From Haloglycomyces albus DSM 45210 (GTDB lineage: Bacteria; Actinomycetota; Actinomycetes; Mycobacteriales; Micromonosporaceae): DNA of 64,000 bases. Location of the stretch: positions 1,671,615 to 1,735,614 of the forward strand of contig NZ_AZUQ01000001.1 of the NCBI RefSeq assembly GCF_000527155.1. Reading direction: 5' to 3'. Numbering within the stretch: position 1 is the stretch's first letter; each line of letters starts with the position of its first letter. The position numbers were made by a program, and so were the translations under genes. Below are positions 43,510-55,866 of this stretch, in pieces. The notes under the pieces were generated by a model, which did no database searches, was not told the origin of the DNA, and saw only the letters and a list, made by a program, of their open reading frames with translations.

Positions 43510-44106
43510 GTGGTTTACGACGGAGCCTTGGCCGATGTCATCGAAGAGCTCGGCTCGCTACCCGGCATTGGGCCGAAAAGCGCCCAGCGCCTGGCCTTTC
43601 ACCTGCTCGCCGCCGACGAAAACGAAGTCGAACGGTTGAGCAGTGCCTTGCTGCGCTTGAAGAAACAAATGCGATTCTGTGAACGATGCGGAAACGTGTC
43701 CGAATCCCCCGTGTGCTCCCTCTGCGAAGACACCCGTCGCACCGAAGAAACCATCTGTGTGGTCGAAGAACCAAAGGACGTCGTAGCGATCGAGCGAACC
43801 GGAGAGTTCCGCGGACGCTACCACGTCCTCGGCGGAGCGATCAACCCGCTGGACGGCGTCGGCCCCGACGACCTACGGATCAAATCCCTCATGGAACGAC
43901 TTCAAACAGGTCAAACCCAAGAGGTCATTCTGGCCACCGACCCCAACACCGAGGGCGAAGCCACCGCCACCTACATCGCCATGCTGGTACGCCCCTTGGA
44001 GATCTCCGTATCACGCCTGGCCAGTGGACTACCGGTAGGCGGAGACCTAGAATACGCCGACGAAGTGACCCTAGGACGCGCCTTCTCCGGTAGACGTAGT
44101 GTGTGA
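43510..44106 (+). CDS. recR: Recombination mediator protein RecR
   Basis: 198 residues from a GTG. N-terminal HhH ([17 protein letters not shown]), the zinc finger [18 protein letters not shown] (about 57-74) and a TOPRIM domain with [14 protein letters not shown] and [17 protein letters not shown]. RecR with RecO/RecF loads RecA at gaps. Completes the dnaX-ybaB-recR cluster. Confidence 0.95.
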   Translation: MVYDGALADVIEELGSLPGIGPKSAQRLAFHLLAADENEVERLSSALLRLKKQMRFCERCGNVSESPVCSLCEDTRRTEETICVVEEPKDVVAIERTGEFRGRYHVLGGAINPLDGVGPDDLRIKSLMERLQTGQTQEVILATDPNTEGEATATYIAMLVRPLEISVSRLASGLPVGGDLEYADEVTLGRAFSGRRSV

Positions 44107-44799
44107 CCGCTCAGCTTGCCCCAGGCACTCCATATTTACGCTGCGGGGGATTCTCACGACCTGAAGGTCGCGACGAATCCTCCTCGCGCAAATCTGAAGC
44201 ACCTGGAACAACCTGAGCTCCTAGCCAGCTCTACCGCCGCTACACACGCGCTGCGCGCGTTGTTAGCGGCTCGCCAGTTACGTAAGGGTTTGCGGGACAT
44301 CGAGTCTTGCTGTGAAAGCACAGGCAGCTCTACCACCGCGTCGCACTTTCAGCGCTAGCGGCTCGCCGGTTGGCTCGTCCCTGGGGAAAGTGTGATGGCA
44401 GCGCTCTTTAGGGACACCGGCAGCTCTACCGCTTCTGCTCTTCGCTTGAAGCTCGCCAGTGACGTTAAGGACTTGCGTGGAAGTCGAGTGCCCCCTGAAA
44501 GTACAGCCGGCTCTACCGCCGCATACACACGCGCTGCGCGCGTTGTTAGCGGCTCGTCGGTTACATAGAGAACTTGTGTGGAGAGCGTGTTCGTCCTTGA
44601 AAGTACGGCTGGCTCGCCGGTTGGCGCATCTGTGAGACGGTGTCGTAGTCGTGTATTCCTGAAAGCATAAGCAGCCCAAATATTCCGTCGTTTTGACTGG
44701 CTTCCACGACGTCCCGTCCGTTCGAGGCCCGGTGTGCCTCTAGCCAGGTTGGTGCTTGGTTTGTAGGATCTAATATAGGCGTACATCCAAGAATGGCGG
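44107..44799. repeat. Cluster of hairpin-forming dispersed repeats after recR
   Basis: A 690-bp non-coding gap with at least four degenerate units: about 44212-44280, 44314-44390, 44410-44470 and 44495-44568, plus truncated copies at about 44597-44625 and 44657-44676. Each has GCTCTACCGCC on the left and GCGGCTCGCCGGTT or a variant on the right, around a variable middle that can pair. Units 1 and 4 share an identical 32-bp stretch (44242-44273 and 44525-44556). A related copy lies at 61847-61933. The long open frames here reflect repeat composition, not genes. Confidence 0.75.
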
Positions 44800-44808
44800 G
44801 TGGGATTC

Positions 44809-46458
44809 ATGGGCAGAGGGACGAAAGCCGGTGCAGTGACGGCTATTGTGGGGCTCGCGGTAACAGCCTGCTCCAGTGGCGGAACCATTGACGACGGTGA
44901 CAGGACGGGGTTTTCGGATTTTCTGTCGGAACTGCAGCGAGGTACGGAGAACGAAAAGCCGTTCGTTTTCGGGCTCTCCAGCGAAGTCCAGTCTCTGGAT
45001 CCGGTGTTCGGCATGGATGGGACGACTTTTCAAGTCACCAGTCAGATCTATGACACCCTACTATCGCATGACGGTGGCAAATTGGCTCCGGGACTGGCGG
45101 AGAGCTGGGACCACGATGCCGCCGGTGAGGAATGGACATTCACATTGCGGGAGGGAGTCACCTTCCATGACGGTGGCGAATTGACCGGTGACGTCGTTTG
45201 CCGCAATTTCGAGCGATGGAATTCCTTTGACAGTGATCTCCGGTCGATTACCTATTATTGGGATTGGTCCTTTTACGGATACGGTAGTAACTCTATCTTT
45301 GACGGCTGTGAAGCCGATGGATTGGACGTGACGATCAATCTATCGGCGCAATACCCCAATTTTCCCGGCGCGTTTTCTCTGGAAGCCTTTGGAATTCTGT
45401 CGCCGAATGCGTTGGACGAACTGGAAGATGTCGAGATTGATTCGACGGTCGAACCGCCCGACTATACTCAGGAGCTGGGGACACTGGCGGGAACCGGCCC
45501 TTTTGAAGTAACCGAATGGGACCAGTCCGGTGGCGGAATGACACTGGAGCGATTTGACGATTACTGGGGCGAGACCGCAGAACTATCAACTGTAGAGTTC
45601 CAGGTGCTCGAAGATGAAAACGCACAACGCCTGGCGATGTTGAGTGGCGATATACACGGTTACGACCTGGTGAACCCGGCAGATGTGGAATCACTGGAAG
45701 CGGACGGATATCAATTCCCCGAGAGGGAGGACTTCAGCCTTCTGTATCTCGGGTTTACCGAAAGCGACAATGCAGCTCTTGAGGACGATGCGGTGCGTGA
45801 GGCCATTGCGTACGCGATTGATCAGGAAGCAATAGTGGACACCTTCTTCCACTATGGAAGGTCTGCTAATCAATTCGTTCCCGAAAACTTCGATGCTTGG
45901 AATCCCGATGTACCGACGTATGGTTTCGACCCGGGGCGAGCCAAGAAACTATTGGAAGACGCAGAGGCCGAAGACACCACTGTCGAGTTCTGTTATCCGG
46001 CCGGTGTAGTGCGGACCTACCTTCCGGATAGCTCTGGTATCGCCGAACACATGATGCAAGGTCTCGAAGAGGTCGGATTTGAGGTTGAACCTCGTCCCAT
46101 CGAGTGGCAGGAGTACATCCAACAGGTTTATGACGGCGACTGTGAGCTGCATTTGTTGGGCTGGACCGGCTCGTATGCGGATTCGTTCGACTTCCTGGGA
46201 ACCTGGTTCGATGGTTCACGTCCTGCCTGGGGATTTGAAGACGACGAAATTTTCGACCTTATGGAGAAAGCCGGTAAGGAACCCGATCTCGACAAGCGCA
46301 GCGAGATTCTGAAGGAAGCCAATGCGGCCATCATGGATTACGTCCCGGGGGTTCCGATCGCCAGCGCTCCGCAGCTCTTGGTGCTGGTGGACAATGTCGA
46401 GCTCGCAGAGCTGTCGGCGAGGGGGTACGTGAATTTCGCGGAATTGGCGTGGCGATAG
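44809..46458 (+). CDS. ABC transporter substrate-binding lipoprotein (SBP family 5), copy 1
   Basis: 549 residues. Signal peptide with lipobox GLAVTAC (Cys about residue 22), then the family 5 pattern: QSLDPVFGMDG, YDTLLSHDGGKLAPGLAESW, FTLREGVTFHDGGELTGDVV and the C-terminal TFW-like LHLLGWTGSYADSFDFLGTWF. Such proteins capture peptides, or sometimes nickel or sugars, for a Dpp/Opp-type importer. It is the diverged paralogue of the next gene and uses noticeably fewer G/C-ending codons. Start at ATG 44809 or GTG 44800. Confidence 0.87.
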   Translation: MGRGTKAGAVTAIVGLAVTACSSGGTIDDGDRTGFSDFLSELQRGTENEKPFVFGLSSEVQSLDPVFGMDGTTFQVTSQIYDTLLSHDGGKLAPGLAESWDHDAAGEEWTFTLREGVTFHDGGELTGDVVCRNFERWNSFDSDLRSITYYWDWSFYGYGSNSIFDGCEADGLDVTINLSAQYPNFPGAFSLEAFGILSPNALDELEDVEIDSTVEPPDYTQELGTLAGTGPFEVTEWDQSGGGMTLERFDDYWGETAELSTVEFQVLEDENAQRLAMLSGDIHGYDLVNPADVESLEADGYQFPEREDFSLLYLGFTESDNAALEDDAVREAIAYAIDQEAIVDTFFHYGRSANQFVPENFDAWNPDVPTYGFDPGRAKKLLEDAEAEDTTVEFCYPAGVVRTYLPDSSGIAEHMMQGLEEVGFEVEPRPIEWQEYIQQVYDGDCELHLLGWTGSYADSFDFLGTWFDGSRPAWGFEDDEIFDLMEKAGKEPDLDKRSEILKEANAAIMDYVPGVPIASAPQLLVLVDNVELAELSARGYVNFAELAWR

Positions 46459-46650
46459 GAAAAGGGTGCAATCGGGATAACACGTCGGTCGGAAAAATCC
46501 AATGGTAAGTAAGCAACCACATGCGAAATCCAATGTAATATCAGTCGCATTACCATCACGGTTCCGTAACATCACTTGGACTCACATTCCTCAGCTATTT
46601 ACGCTCATGAGAGACATCACAATCGAAATATTACTGGTTGGTGAAACCTC

Positions 46651-48264
46651 ATGCGCAAACTGACGAAGGCAATAGCGGTCGCCGCTGTTGCCGGTCTGGC
46701 CGCTACGGCGTGTTCAGGCGAGACCAAGAACAGCGGCGGCAGCTCCGCCGGAGAAGGCGACCCGTTCATTTTCGGTAGCGGGGGACAGGTGACGACCCTC
46801 GACCCGGTCCTTACTTCGGATGGGGAGACTTTCCGCGTCACGCGGCAGGTCTACGACACCCTGCTCGACCATGACGGTGTTGAGATGGTTCCTGGCCTGG
46901 CGGAGAGCTGGGAAGGAAGCGACGACGGTCTGGACTGGCACTTCAAGCTCCGGTCCGACGTAACGTTCCATGACGGTAGCGAACTGACCGGTGACGTCGT
47001 ATGCCAGAACTTCGACCGCTGGCAGACGTTCGAGGGTGAATGGGAAGCGGTGACCTACTACTGGGGCAATATGTTCCAGGGTTACGGCGAAGAATCCAAC
47101 TACGCCGGTTGCGAGGCCGACGGTCTCGACGTCACCGTGAGCGTCAAGGAAGCCTCCGCCGACTACCCCGGAGCCTTCTCCATGGCCACGTTCGCGATCC
47201 TCTCGCCCAAGTCGATTGAGAAGATCAAGGACGTCGAACTGGAAGACGCCTCGGAGATGCCCGACTACAGTCAGGAAGTCGGCTCGCTGGCCGGAACCGG
47301 ACCGTTCAAGTTCGACTCGTGGGACCACTCCTCGAACGAAATCACCCTGACTCGCAACGACGAGTACTGGGGCGACAAGGCCGGGCTGGAAACGCTCATC
47401 TTCAAGGCGATCGAAAACGAACAGACCCGTCGTCAGGCTCTGATCAGCGGAGAAATCCACGGCTACGACCTGGTGAGCCCCGCTGACGTCATCGAGCTCG
47501 AAAAAGAGGGCTTCAACGTCCCCACTCGCGACGTGTTCAACGTTCTCTACCTCGGCTTCACCGAGGGGAACAACCCCGCACTGGCCAAACCGGAAGTACG
47601 GCAGGCCATTGCCCACGCACTCGACCGGGAGCGCGTTGTCGACACGATTCTTCCCGAGGGTGGAAAGGTCGCCACGCAGTTCATGCCGGAGGGCCTGAAC
47701 GCATGGAACCCGGACGTGCAGACCTATGAGCACGACATGGACGAAGCGCAGGACCTCGTGTCGAGCGCCGGCGAAGACGGTACGACGCTGGAGTTCTGCT
47801 ACCCGACCGACGTCGTTCGTCCGTACATGCCCAACGTGGCCGACATCTTCGAAATCTTTAAGGCCAACCTGGAAGAGGCCGGTTTCGAGGTGGAGCCGCG
47901 CGCGATCACCTGGACCGACTACGTGCAGGAAGTGCACAACGCCGGTTGTGAGCTGAACCTGCTGGGTTGGACCGGTGACTTCAACGAGGCGTTCAACTTC
48001 CTCGGCACCTGGTTCGACGGTTACAAGGAGGAATGGGGCTTCGAGGACGAGGAGATCTTCGACCTCATGAGCGAAGCCCGTACCGAACCGGACCGCGAGA
48101 AGCGTGACGAACTGCTGTCGGAGGCCAGCGCGTTGATCATGGACTACCTGCCCGGTGTTCCGATCTCGCACTCGCCCCCGTCGATCGTGTTCACCGATGA
48201 CGTCAATGCTCCTACCGTGTCCCCGTTGACGCAGGAGGACTTCGCGGAGATGTCGTGGAAATAG
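46651..48264 (+). CDS. ABC transporter substrate-binding lipoprotein (SBP family 5), copy 2
   Basis: 537 residues. Signal peptide ends at lipobox GLAATAC. Domain landmarks are in the same order as copy 1 (TTLDPVLTSDG, YDTLLDHDG, GLAESWEGSDDG, HDGSELTGDVVC, LNLLGWTGDFNEAFNFLGTWF). Codon use is typical of the host, with strong G/C third positions, unlike copy 1. It immediately precedes the permease genes and is likely the main binding protein of this importer. Confidence 0.92.
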   Translation: MRKLTKAIAVAAVAGLAATACSGETKNSGGSSAGEGDPFIFGSGGQVTTLDPVLTSDGETFRVTRQVYDTLLDHDGVEMVPGLAESWEGSDDGLDWHFKLRSDVTFHDGSELTGDVVCQNFDRWQTFEGEWEAVTYYWGNMFQGYGEESNYAGCEADGLDVTVSVKEASADYPGAFSMATFAILSPKSIEKIKDVELEDASEMPDYSQEVGSLAGTGPFKFDSWDHSSNEITLTRNDEYWGDKAGLETLIFKAIENEQTRRQALISGEIHGYDLVSPADVIELEKEGFNVPTRDVFNVLYLGFTEGNNPALAKPEVRQAIAHALDRERVVDTILPEGGKVATQFMPEGLNAWNPDVQTYEHDMDEAQDLVSSAGEDGTTLEFCYPTDVVRPYMPNVADIFEIFKANLEEAGFEVEPRAITWTDYVQEVHNAGCELNLLGWTGDFNEAFNFLGTWFDGYKEEWGFEDEEIFDLMSEARTEPDREKRDELLSEASALIMDYLPGVPISHSPPSIVFTDDVNAPTVSPLTQEDFAEMSWK

Positions 48265-48301
48265 GCATCCAATAGAGCACTGACAATTCAAGACGTGTCA
48301 A

Positions 48302-48329
48302 GAGGGGGAAGGGGAGACTCTTCCCCCTC
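48302..48329 (+). terminator. Hairpin between binding-protein and permease genes
   Basis: GAGGGGGAAG (48302-48311) pairs with CTTCCCCCTC (48320-48329) around an 8-base loop, 38 bp after the binding-protein stop. No long T-run follows. Such hairpins after binding-protein genes usually cause partial termination or protect the upstream mRNA, giving more binding protein than permease. Confidence 0.7.
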
Positions 48330-48379
48330 CACAGCGACAGCACCCATTGCCTGTATAGGCATTTACGGAAAGAACAGCC

Positions 48380-49384
48380 GTGCTTAGACACACTCTGAAA
48401 AGACTTCTACAACTGATCCCAGCGCTGCTGGGGCTCACCGTGGTTCTGTTCATTTGGTACAAACTCATGCCGGGTGGCCCCGAATACGCGCTCCTTCCCG
48501 AGAACGCCTCCGATGCACAGCGCGAAGCCATGCGCGAATCCCTAGGGTTGAACGATTCGATCTGGGTTCAGTACGGCAACTTCCTGAAGGACATCGTGAC
48601 CTTCGACTTCGGTTCCTCGGTGACGACGGGCCGGGAAGTGTCCACTGAAATCGCGGAGCGGTTCCCCGCCACCCTCGAATTGGGACTTGCGGCAATGGTC
48701 CTCGCGATCGTCGTGGGAGTGCCGTTGGGATACTTCGCCGCGCGCAAACGCGGGTCGCTCTTGGACGTGGCCGCCGTCTCCGGATCGCTGATCGGTATCT
48801 GCACGCCGGTGTTCTTCCTGGCCGTGGTGCTGAAGGTGATCTTCGCCGAGCTGCTCGGCTGGTTGCCGACCCTGGGGAGGCTCTCCAGTGGAGAGACGTA
48901 CACCGACATCACCGGATTCAGAGTGCTGGACGGTCTTTTGAGCGGTGAATTCCATGTCGCCTGGGACGCGGTGCAGCATCTTATTCTTCCCGCCATGGCG
49001 CTGGCGTCGATTCCCTTGGCGATCATCACTCGTATTACCCGCGCTTCCGTTCTGGAAGTGATGGATGAGGACTACGTCCGTACCGCCAACGCCAAGGGCT
49101 TGGGGCAGACCACCGTGCGTGTCAGCCACGTCATGCGTAACGCGCTGCTGCCGGTCGTGACGGTCGTCGGGCTGTTGTTCGGTGGACTGTTCGCCGGTGC
49201 CGTGTTGACCGAAACGGTATTCGAAATCAACGGAATCGGCCGGTTCGTCTACACGGCCACCTCAAACCGTGACTTCCCGGCCCTGCTGGGCTGCATCATG
49301 CTGGTGGCCGTCGTGTTCGTTTTGATCAACCTGTTGGTGGATCTGTCGTATAACCTCATTGACCCGAGATTGCGGGTGAAGTAG
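48380..49384 (+). CDS. ABC peptide-type permease, DppB-like
   Basis: 334 residues, six TM helices. N-terminal LKRLLQLIPALLGLTVVLFI and the BPD motif near DYVRTANAKGLGQTTVRVSHVMRNALLP (around residues 230-257, the EAA loop) are typical of DppB/OppB. GTG start at 48380. The stop is 2 bp before the DppC-like gene. Confidence 0.93.
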   Translation: MLRHTLKRLLQLIPALLGLTVVLFIWYKLMPGGPEYALLPENASDAQREAMRESLGLNDSIWVQYGNFLKDIVTFDFGSSVTTGREVSTEIAERFPATLELGLAAMVLAIVVGVPLGYFAARKRGSLLDVAAVSGSLIGICTPVFFLAVVLKVIFAELLGWLPTLGRLSSGETYTDITGFRVLDGLLSGEFHVAWDAVQHLILPAMALASIPLAIITRITRASVLEVMDEDYVRTANAKGLGQTTVRVSHVMRNALLPVVTVVGLLFGGLFAGAVLTETVFEINGIGRFVYTATSNRDFPALLGCIMLVAVVFVLINLLVDLSYNLIDPRLRVK

Positions 49385-49386
49385 TC

Positions 49387-50343
49387 ATGTTGAACACCAA
49401 AGAACGCATCGACCAACTGGTTTCCGACCACACCGCCACGCGAGGCGGATACTCGGGTTCACTGTTCAAACAGAGCCTGCTGCGCATGCGGCACAGTCCC
49501 ATGGCTCTCATCGGCGGTACCATCGTCGTTCTGTTTCTGGTTCTCGCCATTCTGGGACCTTGGATCGCTCCGTACGATCCGGTCGCACAGAACTGGGGCG
49601 ACGAGGCGCTCCGCAATCGCAATGAGTTCCCCGGGCCGCGCGCCGAGAATTGGTTCGGCGTCGACCACTTGGGTCGCGACCAGTTCTCCCGGATGCTGCA
49701 CGGAGCCCGCCAGACCCTTCTGGTCGGGGTCATGGCCGCCGCGTTGGGATTCGTTTTCGGCGCCGTCCTGGGCGGCACGGCCGCGGCGATGCGCATCCTC
49801 GGTGGGCGCATGGGCGGTCGCATCGATTCGTTCATCATGCGTGTCGTCGACATGATGCTGGCCATTCCGGCGCTGTTGCTGGCCTTGTCGATCGCGGCGT
49901 TGATGGGTGCGAGCCTCATGACCGTCATGATCGCGGTGGGTGTGGCTCAGGTACCGATCTTCGCTCGATTGTTGCGAGGAGCCATGCTGGCGCAATCGGG
50001 CAGCGACTACGTCCTCGCCGCCACGGCCGTCGGGGTGAAGAAGCCACGAATCGTGGTGTCGCACGTCTTTCCCAATGCCCTGGGTCCGGTGATCGTGCAG
50101 GGAACATTGACTCTGGCCACCGCGATCATCGAAGCGGCGGCACTGTCGTTCCTGGGTCTGGGCAACCCCGACCGGAGCCTTCCGGAGTGGGGCACGATGT
50201 TGGCCGAAACGCAGGACTATCTGCTGTACGCTCCCGGCCTGGCATTGCCGCCCGCTCTGGGAATTATCATTACGGCCCTTGGGTTCACGCTGCTGGGTGA
50301 GGCCATGCGGGAATCACTCGATCCGAAGTTGAGGAGGCAATGA
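49387..50343 (+). CDS. ABC peptide-type permease, DppC-like
   Basis: 318 residues. N-terminal cytoplasmic part with SLLRMRHSPMALIGG, TM1, then the conserved PYDPVAQNWGDE and HWLGVDHLGRDQFSRMLHGAR-type segment (here NWFGVDHLGRDQFSRML). EAA-type loop at DYVLAATAVGVKKPRIVVSHVFPNAL (about 212-237). Pairs with the DppB-like protein. Its stop overlaps the ATPase start (ATGA). Confidence 0.93.
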   Translation: MLNTKERIDQLVSDHTATRGGYSGSLFKQSLLRMRHSPMALIGGTIVVLFLVLAILGPWIAPYDPVAQNWGDEALRNRNEFPGPRAENWFGVDHLGRDQFSRMLHGARQTLLVGVMAAALGFVFGAVLGGTAAAMRILGGRMGGRIDSFIMRVVDMMLAIPALLLALSIAALMGASLMTVMIAVGVAQVPIFARLLRGAMLAQSGSDYVLAATAVGVKKPRIVVSHVFPNALGPVIVQGTLTLATAIIEAAALSFLGLGNPDRSLPEWGTMLAETQDYLLYAPGLALPPALGIIITALGFTLLGEAMRESLDPKLRRQ

Positions 50344-51347
50344 TGTCCCTACTGGATGTTTCGTCACTGGGGGTGTCCTTCGGCAACACCACCGCCGTGG
50401 ACGGCGTGAGCTTTAGCGTGGATCCGGGTCAAGTCGTCGGTCTGGTGGGGGAATCGGGCTGTGGCAAGTCGGTGACCTCGCTGGCGATCATGGGCCTTCT
50501 GCCGTCCAAGGGTGTGAACCTGGAAGGTTCGATCGAGTTTGACGGCCGCAATCTTCTGGAGTTGTCGCCCAAACAGTTGCGGCGTCTACGCGGCACCGAA
50601 CTGGCGATGGTCTTCCAGGACCCGCTGTCGAGCCTGAACCCGGTTTTGACCATCGGGCACCAGATCACCGAAATGTTGAGTCGTCACCGCAAGATGAAGG
50701 GCAAAGAGGCCAAGAATTACGCCACCGAACTGCTGGATCGAGTCGGTATTCCGGAACCGCGTCGTCGGTTGAGCGAGTATCCGCACCAGCTGTCGGGCGG
50801 TATGCGGCAGAGAGTCTTGATCGCGATCGCCGTGGCGTGCGCTCCGAAGTTCCTCATCGCCGACGAGCCGACCACGGCTCTGGACGTGACGATTCAGGCG
50901 CAAATCCTGGAGCTGTTGAAGGAACTGGTGGACGAGGAAGGCACGGCGATGTTGATGATCACCCACGACATGGGTGTGGTCGCCGGCGTCTGCGACGACG
51001 TCAACGTCCTTTATTCGGGTCGGGTTGTGGAGAGCGCCCCGGCGTCGCAGCTGTTCGCCGCTCCCACACATCCCTACACCTCAGGGTTGTTGGGCTCGAT
51101 TCCGCGCATCGACTCCAATCGCGACGAGCCCTTGAACCCGATCCGCGGGTCGATTGTGGATCTCATTTCCTGGCAGGACGGTTGCGCATTCGCGCCTCGG
51201 TGCGATCACGTTCAAGAGGGGTGTCTGCGTGGAGACATTCCACTGGAGCCGAAGTCCGCTCAGCAGACTTCACATCAGCATCGTTGCTGGCCTGAACCGA
51301 CTGTGGCCACGGCTGACGTGGCGGCCGAAAGCGAGGTGGCTCAATGA
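50340..51347 (+). CDS. Oligopeptide-type ABC ATPase, DppD-like
   Basis: 335 residues. Walker A GESGCGKSVTS, signature LSGGMRQRVLIAIA, Walker B FLIADEPTTALD and the C-terminal oligopeptide-specific region with an FeS-type cysteine cluster (DGCAFAPRCDHVQEGC). Starts at ATG 50340 or 50343, overlapping dppC by 4 bases or 1. Overlaps the next ATPase gene as ATGA. Confidence 0.93.
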   Translation: MMSLLDVSSLGVSFGNTTAVDGVSFSVDPGQVVGLVGESGCGKSVTSLAIMGLLPSKGVNLEGSIEFDGRNLLELSPKQLRRLRGTELAMVFQDPLSSLNPVLTIGHQITEMLSRHRKMKGKEAKNYATELLDRVGIPEPRRRLSEYPHQLSGGMRQRVLIAIAVACAPKFLIADEPTTALDVTIQAQILELLKELVDEEGTAMLMITHDMGVVAGVCDDVNVLYSGRVVESAPASQLFAAPTHPYTSGLLGSIPRIDSNRDEPLNPIRGSIVDLISWQDGCAFAPRCDHVQEGCLRGDIPLEPKSAQQTSHQHRCWPEPTVATADVAAESEVAQ

Positions 51348-52357
51348 GCCTTCTGAACGTATCCGACGTCAAGGTGCATTTCCCGATTCGAAAAGGCGTC
51401 CTGATCGAGCGGACGGTCGGACACGTCAAAGCCGTGGACGGTGTCAGCTTCTCCATCCCCGAAGGTAAGACCTACGGGCTGGTGGGGGAATCAGGTTGTG
51501 GGAAGTCGACCTTGGGGCGCGGGATTCTGCGCCTCAACGATGTTTCCGACGGCACCGTCGAGTTGGACGGCGTCGACGTGGCCCGCCTGAAAGGCGAAAA
51601 GCTCCGGACGTTCCGCCGCAATATGCAGATGGTCTTTCAGGACCCGTTGGGTTCGTTGAATCCACGGCACTCGGTGGAGATGATGCTGACCGAACCGATG
51701 AAGGTGCACGGTATCGGTGACCCCAAGGTGCGAGCCGAGCGGATCAAAGAGACCCTGGACGCGGTCGGCCTGCCGCAGAGCGCACTGGATCGCTATCCGC
51801 ACGAGTTCTCCGGTGGTCAGCGTCAGCGCATCGGTATCGCGCGCGCCCTGGTTCTGCGTCCCAAGTTCATCATCTGCGACGAGCCGGTCAGTGCCTTGGA
51901 CGTGTCGATTCAGGCTCAGGTACTGAACCTGCTGGAGGAACTGCAGGAGCAGTTCAACCTCACCTATCTGGTCATTGCGCACGACCTCGCGGTGGTGCGC
52001 CACATTTCCGACCGGATCGGCGTGATGTATCTGGGACGGATCGTGGAGGAGGCCAACGCGGAGGATCTCTACACGAATCCTCAGCATCCCTACACGAAGG
52101 CGCTGTTGAGCGCTGTGCCGCAGCCCAATCCCGAGGTGGAGGCCGATCGGCAGCGGATCCTCCTGCAAGGAGACCTGCCGTCGCCGTCGAATCCGCCGTC
52201 GGGCTGTCGTTTCCGTACCCGGTGTCCGTGGGCGGTGGACAAGTGCGCCGAGGAAGAGCCGGTGACGCGTCAGACCGCTGAGGGGCATTCCGTGGCCTGC
52301 CACTTCGACATTGACGACTTGGAACCGACCGCCATGAGCAATACGGGTACGAGTTGA
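51344..52357 (+). CDS. Oligopeptide-type ABC ATPase, DppF-like
   Basis: 337 residues. Walker A GESGCGKSTLGRG, signature FSGGQRQRIGIARAL, Walker B FIICDEPVSALD, and C-terminal CRFRTRCPWAVDKC cysteine motif. Last gene of a complete importer operon (two permeases, two ATPases) with two binding proteins. Followed 40 bp later by a strong terminator. Confidence 0.93.
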   Translation: MSLLNVSDVKVHFPIRKGVLIERTVGHVKAVDGVSFSIPEGKTYGLVGESGCGKSTLGRGILRLNDVSDGTVELDGVDVARLKGEKLRTFRRNMQMVFQDPLGSLNPRHSVEMMLTEPMKVHGIGDPKVRAERIKETLDAVGLPQSALDRYPHEFSGGQRQRIGIARALVLRPKFIICDEPVSALDVSIQAQVLNLLEELQEQFNLTYLVIAHDLAVVRHISDRIGVMYLGRIVEEANAEDLYTNPQHPYTKALLSAVPQPNPEVEADRQRILLQGDLPSPSNPPSGCRFRTRCPWAVDKCAEEEPVTRQTAEGHSVACHFDIDDLEPTAMSNTGTS

Positions 52358-52396
52358 GGTGAGCGGACCGGCCGCCGAGGAAGTCCGATTGTAGTC

Positions 52397-52425
52397 ACGG
52401 GCCCCAAGCGAAGCTTGGGGCCCGT
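52397..52425 (+). terminator. Terminator of the peptide importer operon
   Basis: ACGGGCCCCAAGC (52397-52409), loop GAA, GCTTGGGGCCCGT (52413-52425): perfect 13-bp stem followed by TCTCCTTTT. It also lies just past the stop of the convergent PPC-domain gene. Confidence 0.92.
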
Positions 52426-52432
52426 TCTCCTT

Positions 52433-52774
52433 TTACGATATGACTTCGTCGACGGGAGATACGTGGACTTTCACAAACCACGTGTCGACCCAGGCGGCCT
52501 TGAGATGTCCGACCCGGGCGTGACCGCCTTCGAGACCACAGCTGACATGAACATGGAGATGACCGTCGGTCAACTCTCCGGTTCCGATCATCTCCGCTGG
52601 TTGATCGTAGGTAGTGGTATCACGTTGGGTGGCGTCGGCGGCCGACATGTTGATGATTTCAAAGCCGTTGACGCCTCCGATGATACTCAGAGCGGCGTTG
52701 TCGATTCCTCGCTTGTCGAGTCGGGTCGCGATCTCGTCAAGCAGTTCTCCGGATCGAATGTCCAAGGCCAGCAT
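52433..52774 (-). CDS. PPC/DUF296-domain protein
   Basis: 113 residues with AGGAGG 6 bases upstream of the ATG. MLALDIRSGELLDEIATRL, AALSIIGGVNGFEI, then the hallmark HLHVHVSCGLEGGHARVGHLKAAWVDTWFVKVHV region (about residues 73-106) with the histidines typical of PPC/DUF296 proteins. Bacterial members form trimers of uncertain function; plant versions are fused to AT-hooks. Monocistronic. Confidence 0.85.
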   Translation of the reverse strand: MLALDIRSGELLDEIATRLDKRGIDNAALSIIGGVNGFEIINMSAADATQRDTTTYDQPAEMIGTGELTDGHLHVHVSCGLEGGHARVGHLKAAWVDTWFVKVHVSPVDEVIS

Positions 52775-52904
52775 GGCATTCCTCCTGGTAGGCTACGAAT
52801 GTGGGTACACGCACACGTTAGACGCTCAAGGCGCTCAACGCATCATGCAAAAGCATCGTGGCCGCCTCCACTGAACGGTTGGAAACCGAGTTGACGTGAC
52901 TTCG

Positions 52905-55784
<2,880 letters not shown>

Positions 55785-55828
55785 TCAGTGTCGGTTGCCG
55801 GTCATCGATATCGGCGCAACACGAAACC

Positions 55829-55866
55829 CCGCAGCGAGGAGGCCGATCTAATTGGCCTCGCTGCGG
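55829..55866 (-). promoter_or_regulatory. leuA attenuator hairpin
   Basis: On the minus strand CCGCAGCGAGGCC pairs with GGCC-TC-CTCGCTGCGG (a 13-bp stem with a 3-base bulge), followed by GGTTTCGTGTT. The stop codon of the leader peptide lies in its loop. Arrangement, position and Leu codons fit leucine-responsive transcription attenuation. Confidence 0.65.

Noticed and set aside
44212-44680. Possible CRISPR array
   Set aside because: Repeat lengths and spacers are irregular, the repeats are degenerate and no cas genes are nearby.
44278-45014. Minus-strand frames across the repeat cluster
   Set aside because: They arise because the repeat unit has few stop codons; no conserved protein motif, and they overlap the lipoprotein gene.
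46714-48291. 525-codon minus-strand ORF
   Set aside because: Exact antisense of the second binding-protein gene; typical shadow of G/C-ending codons.
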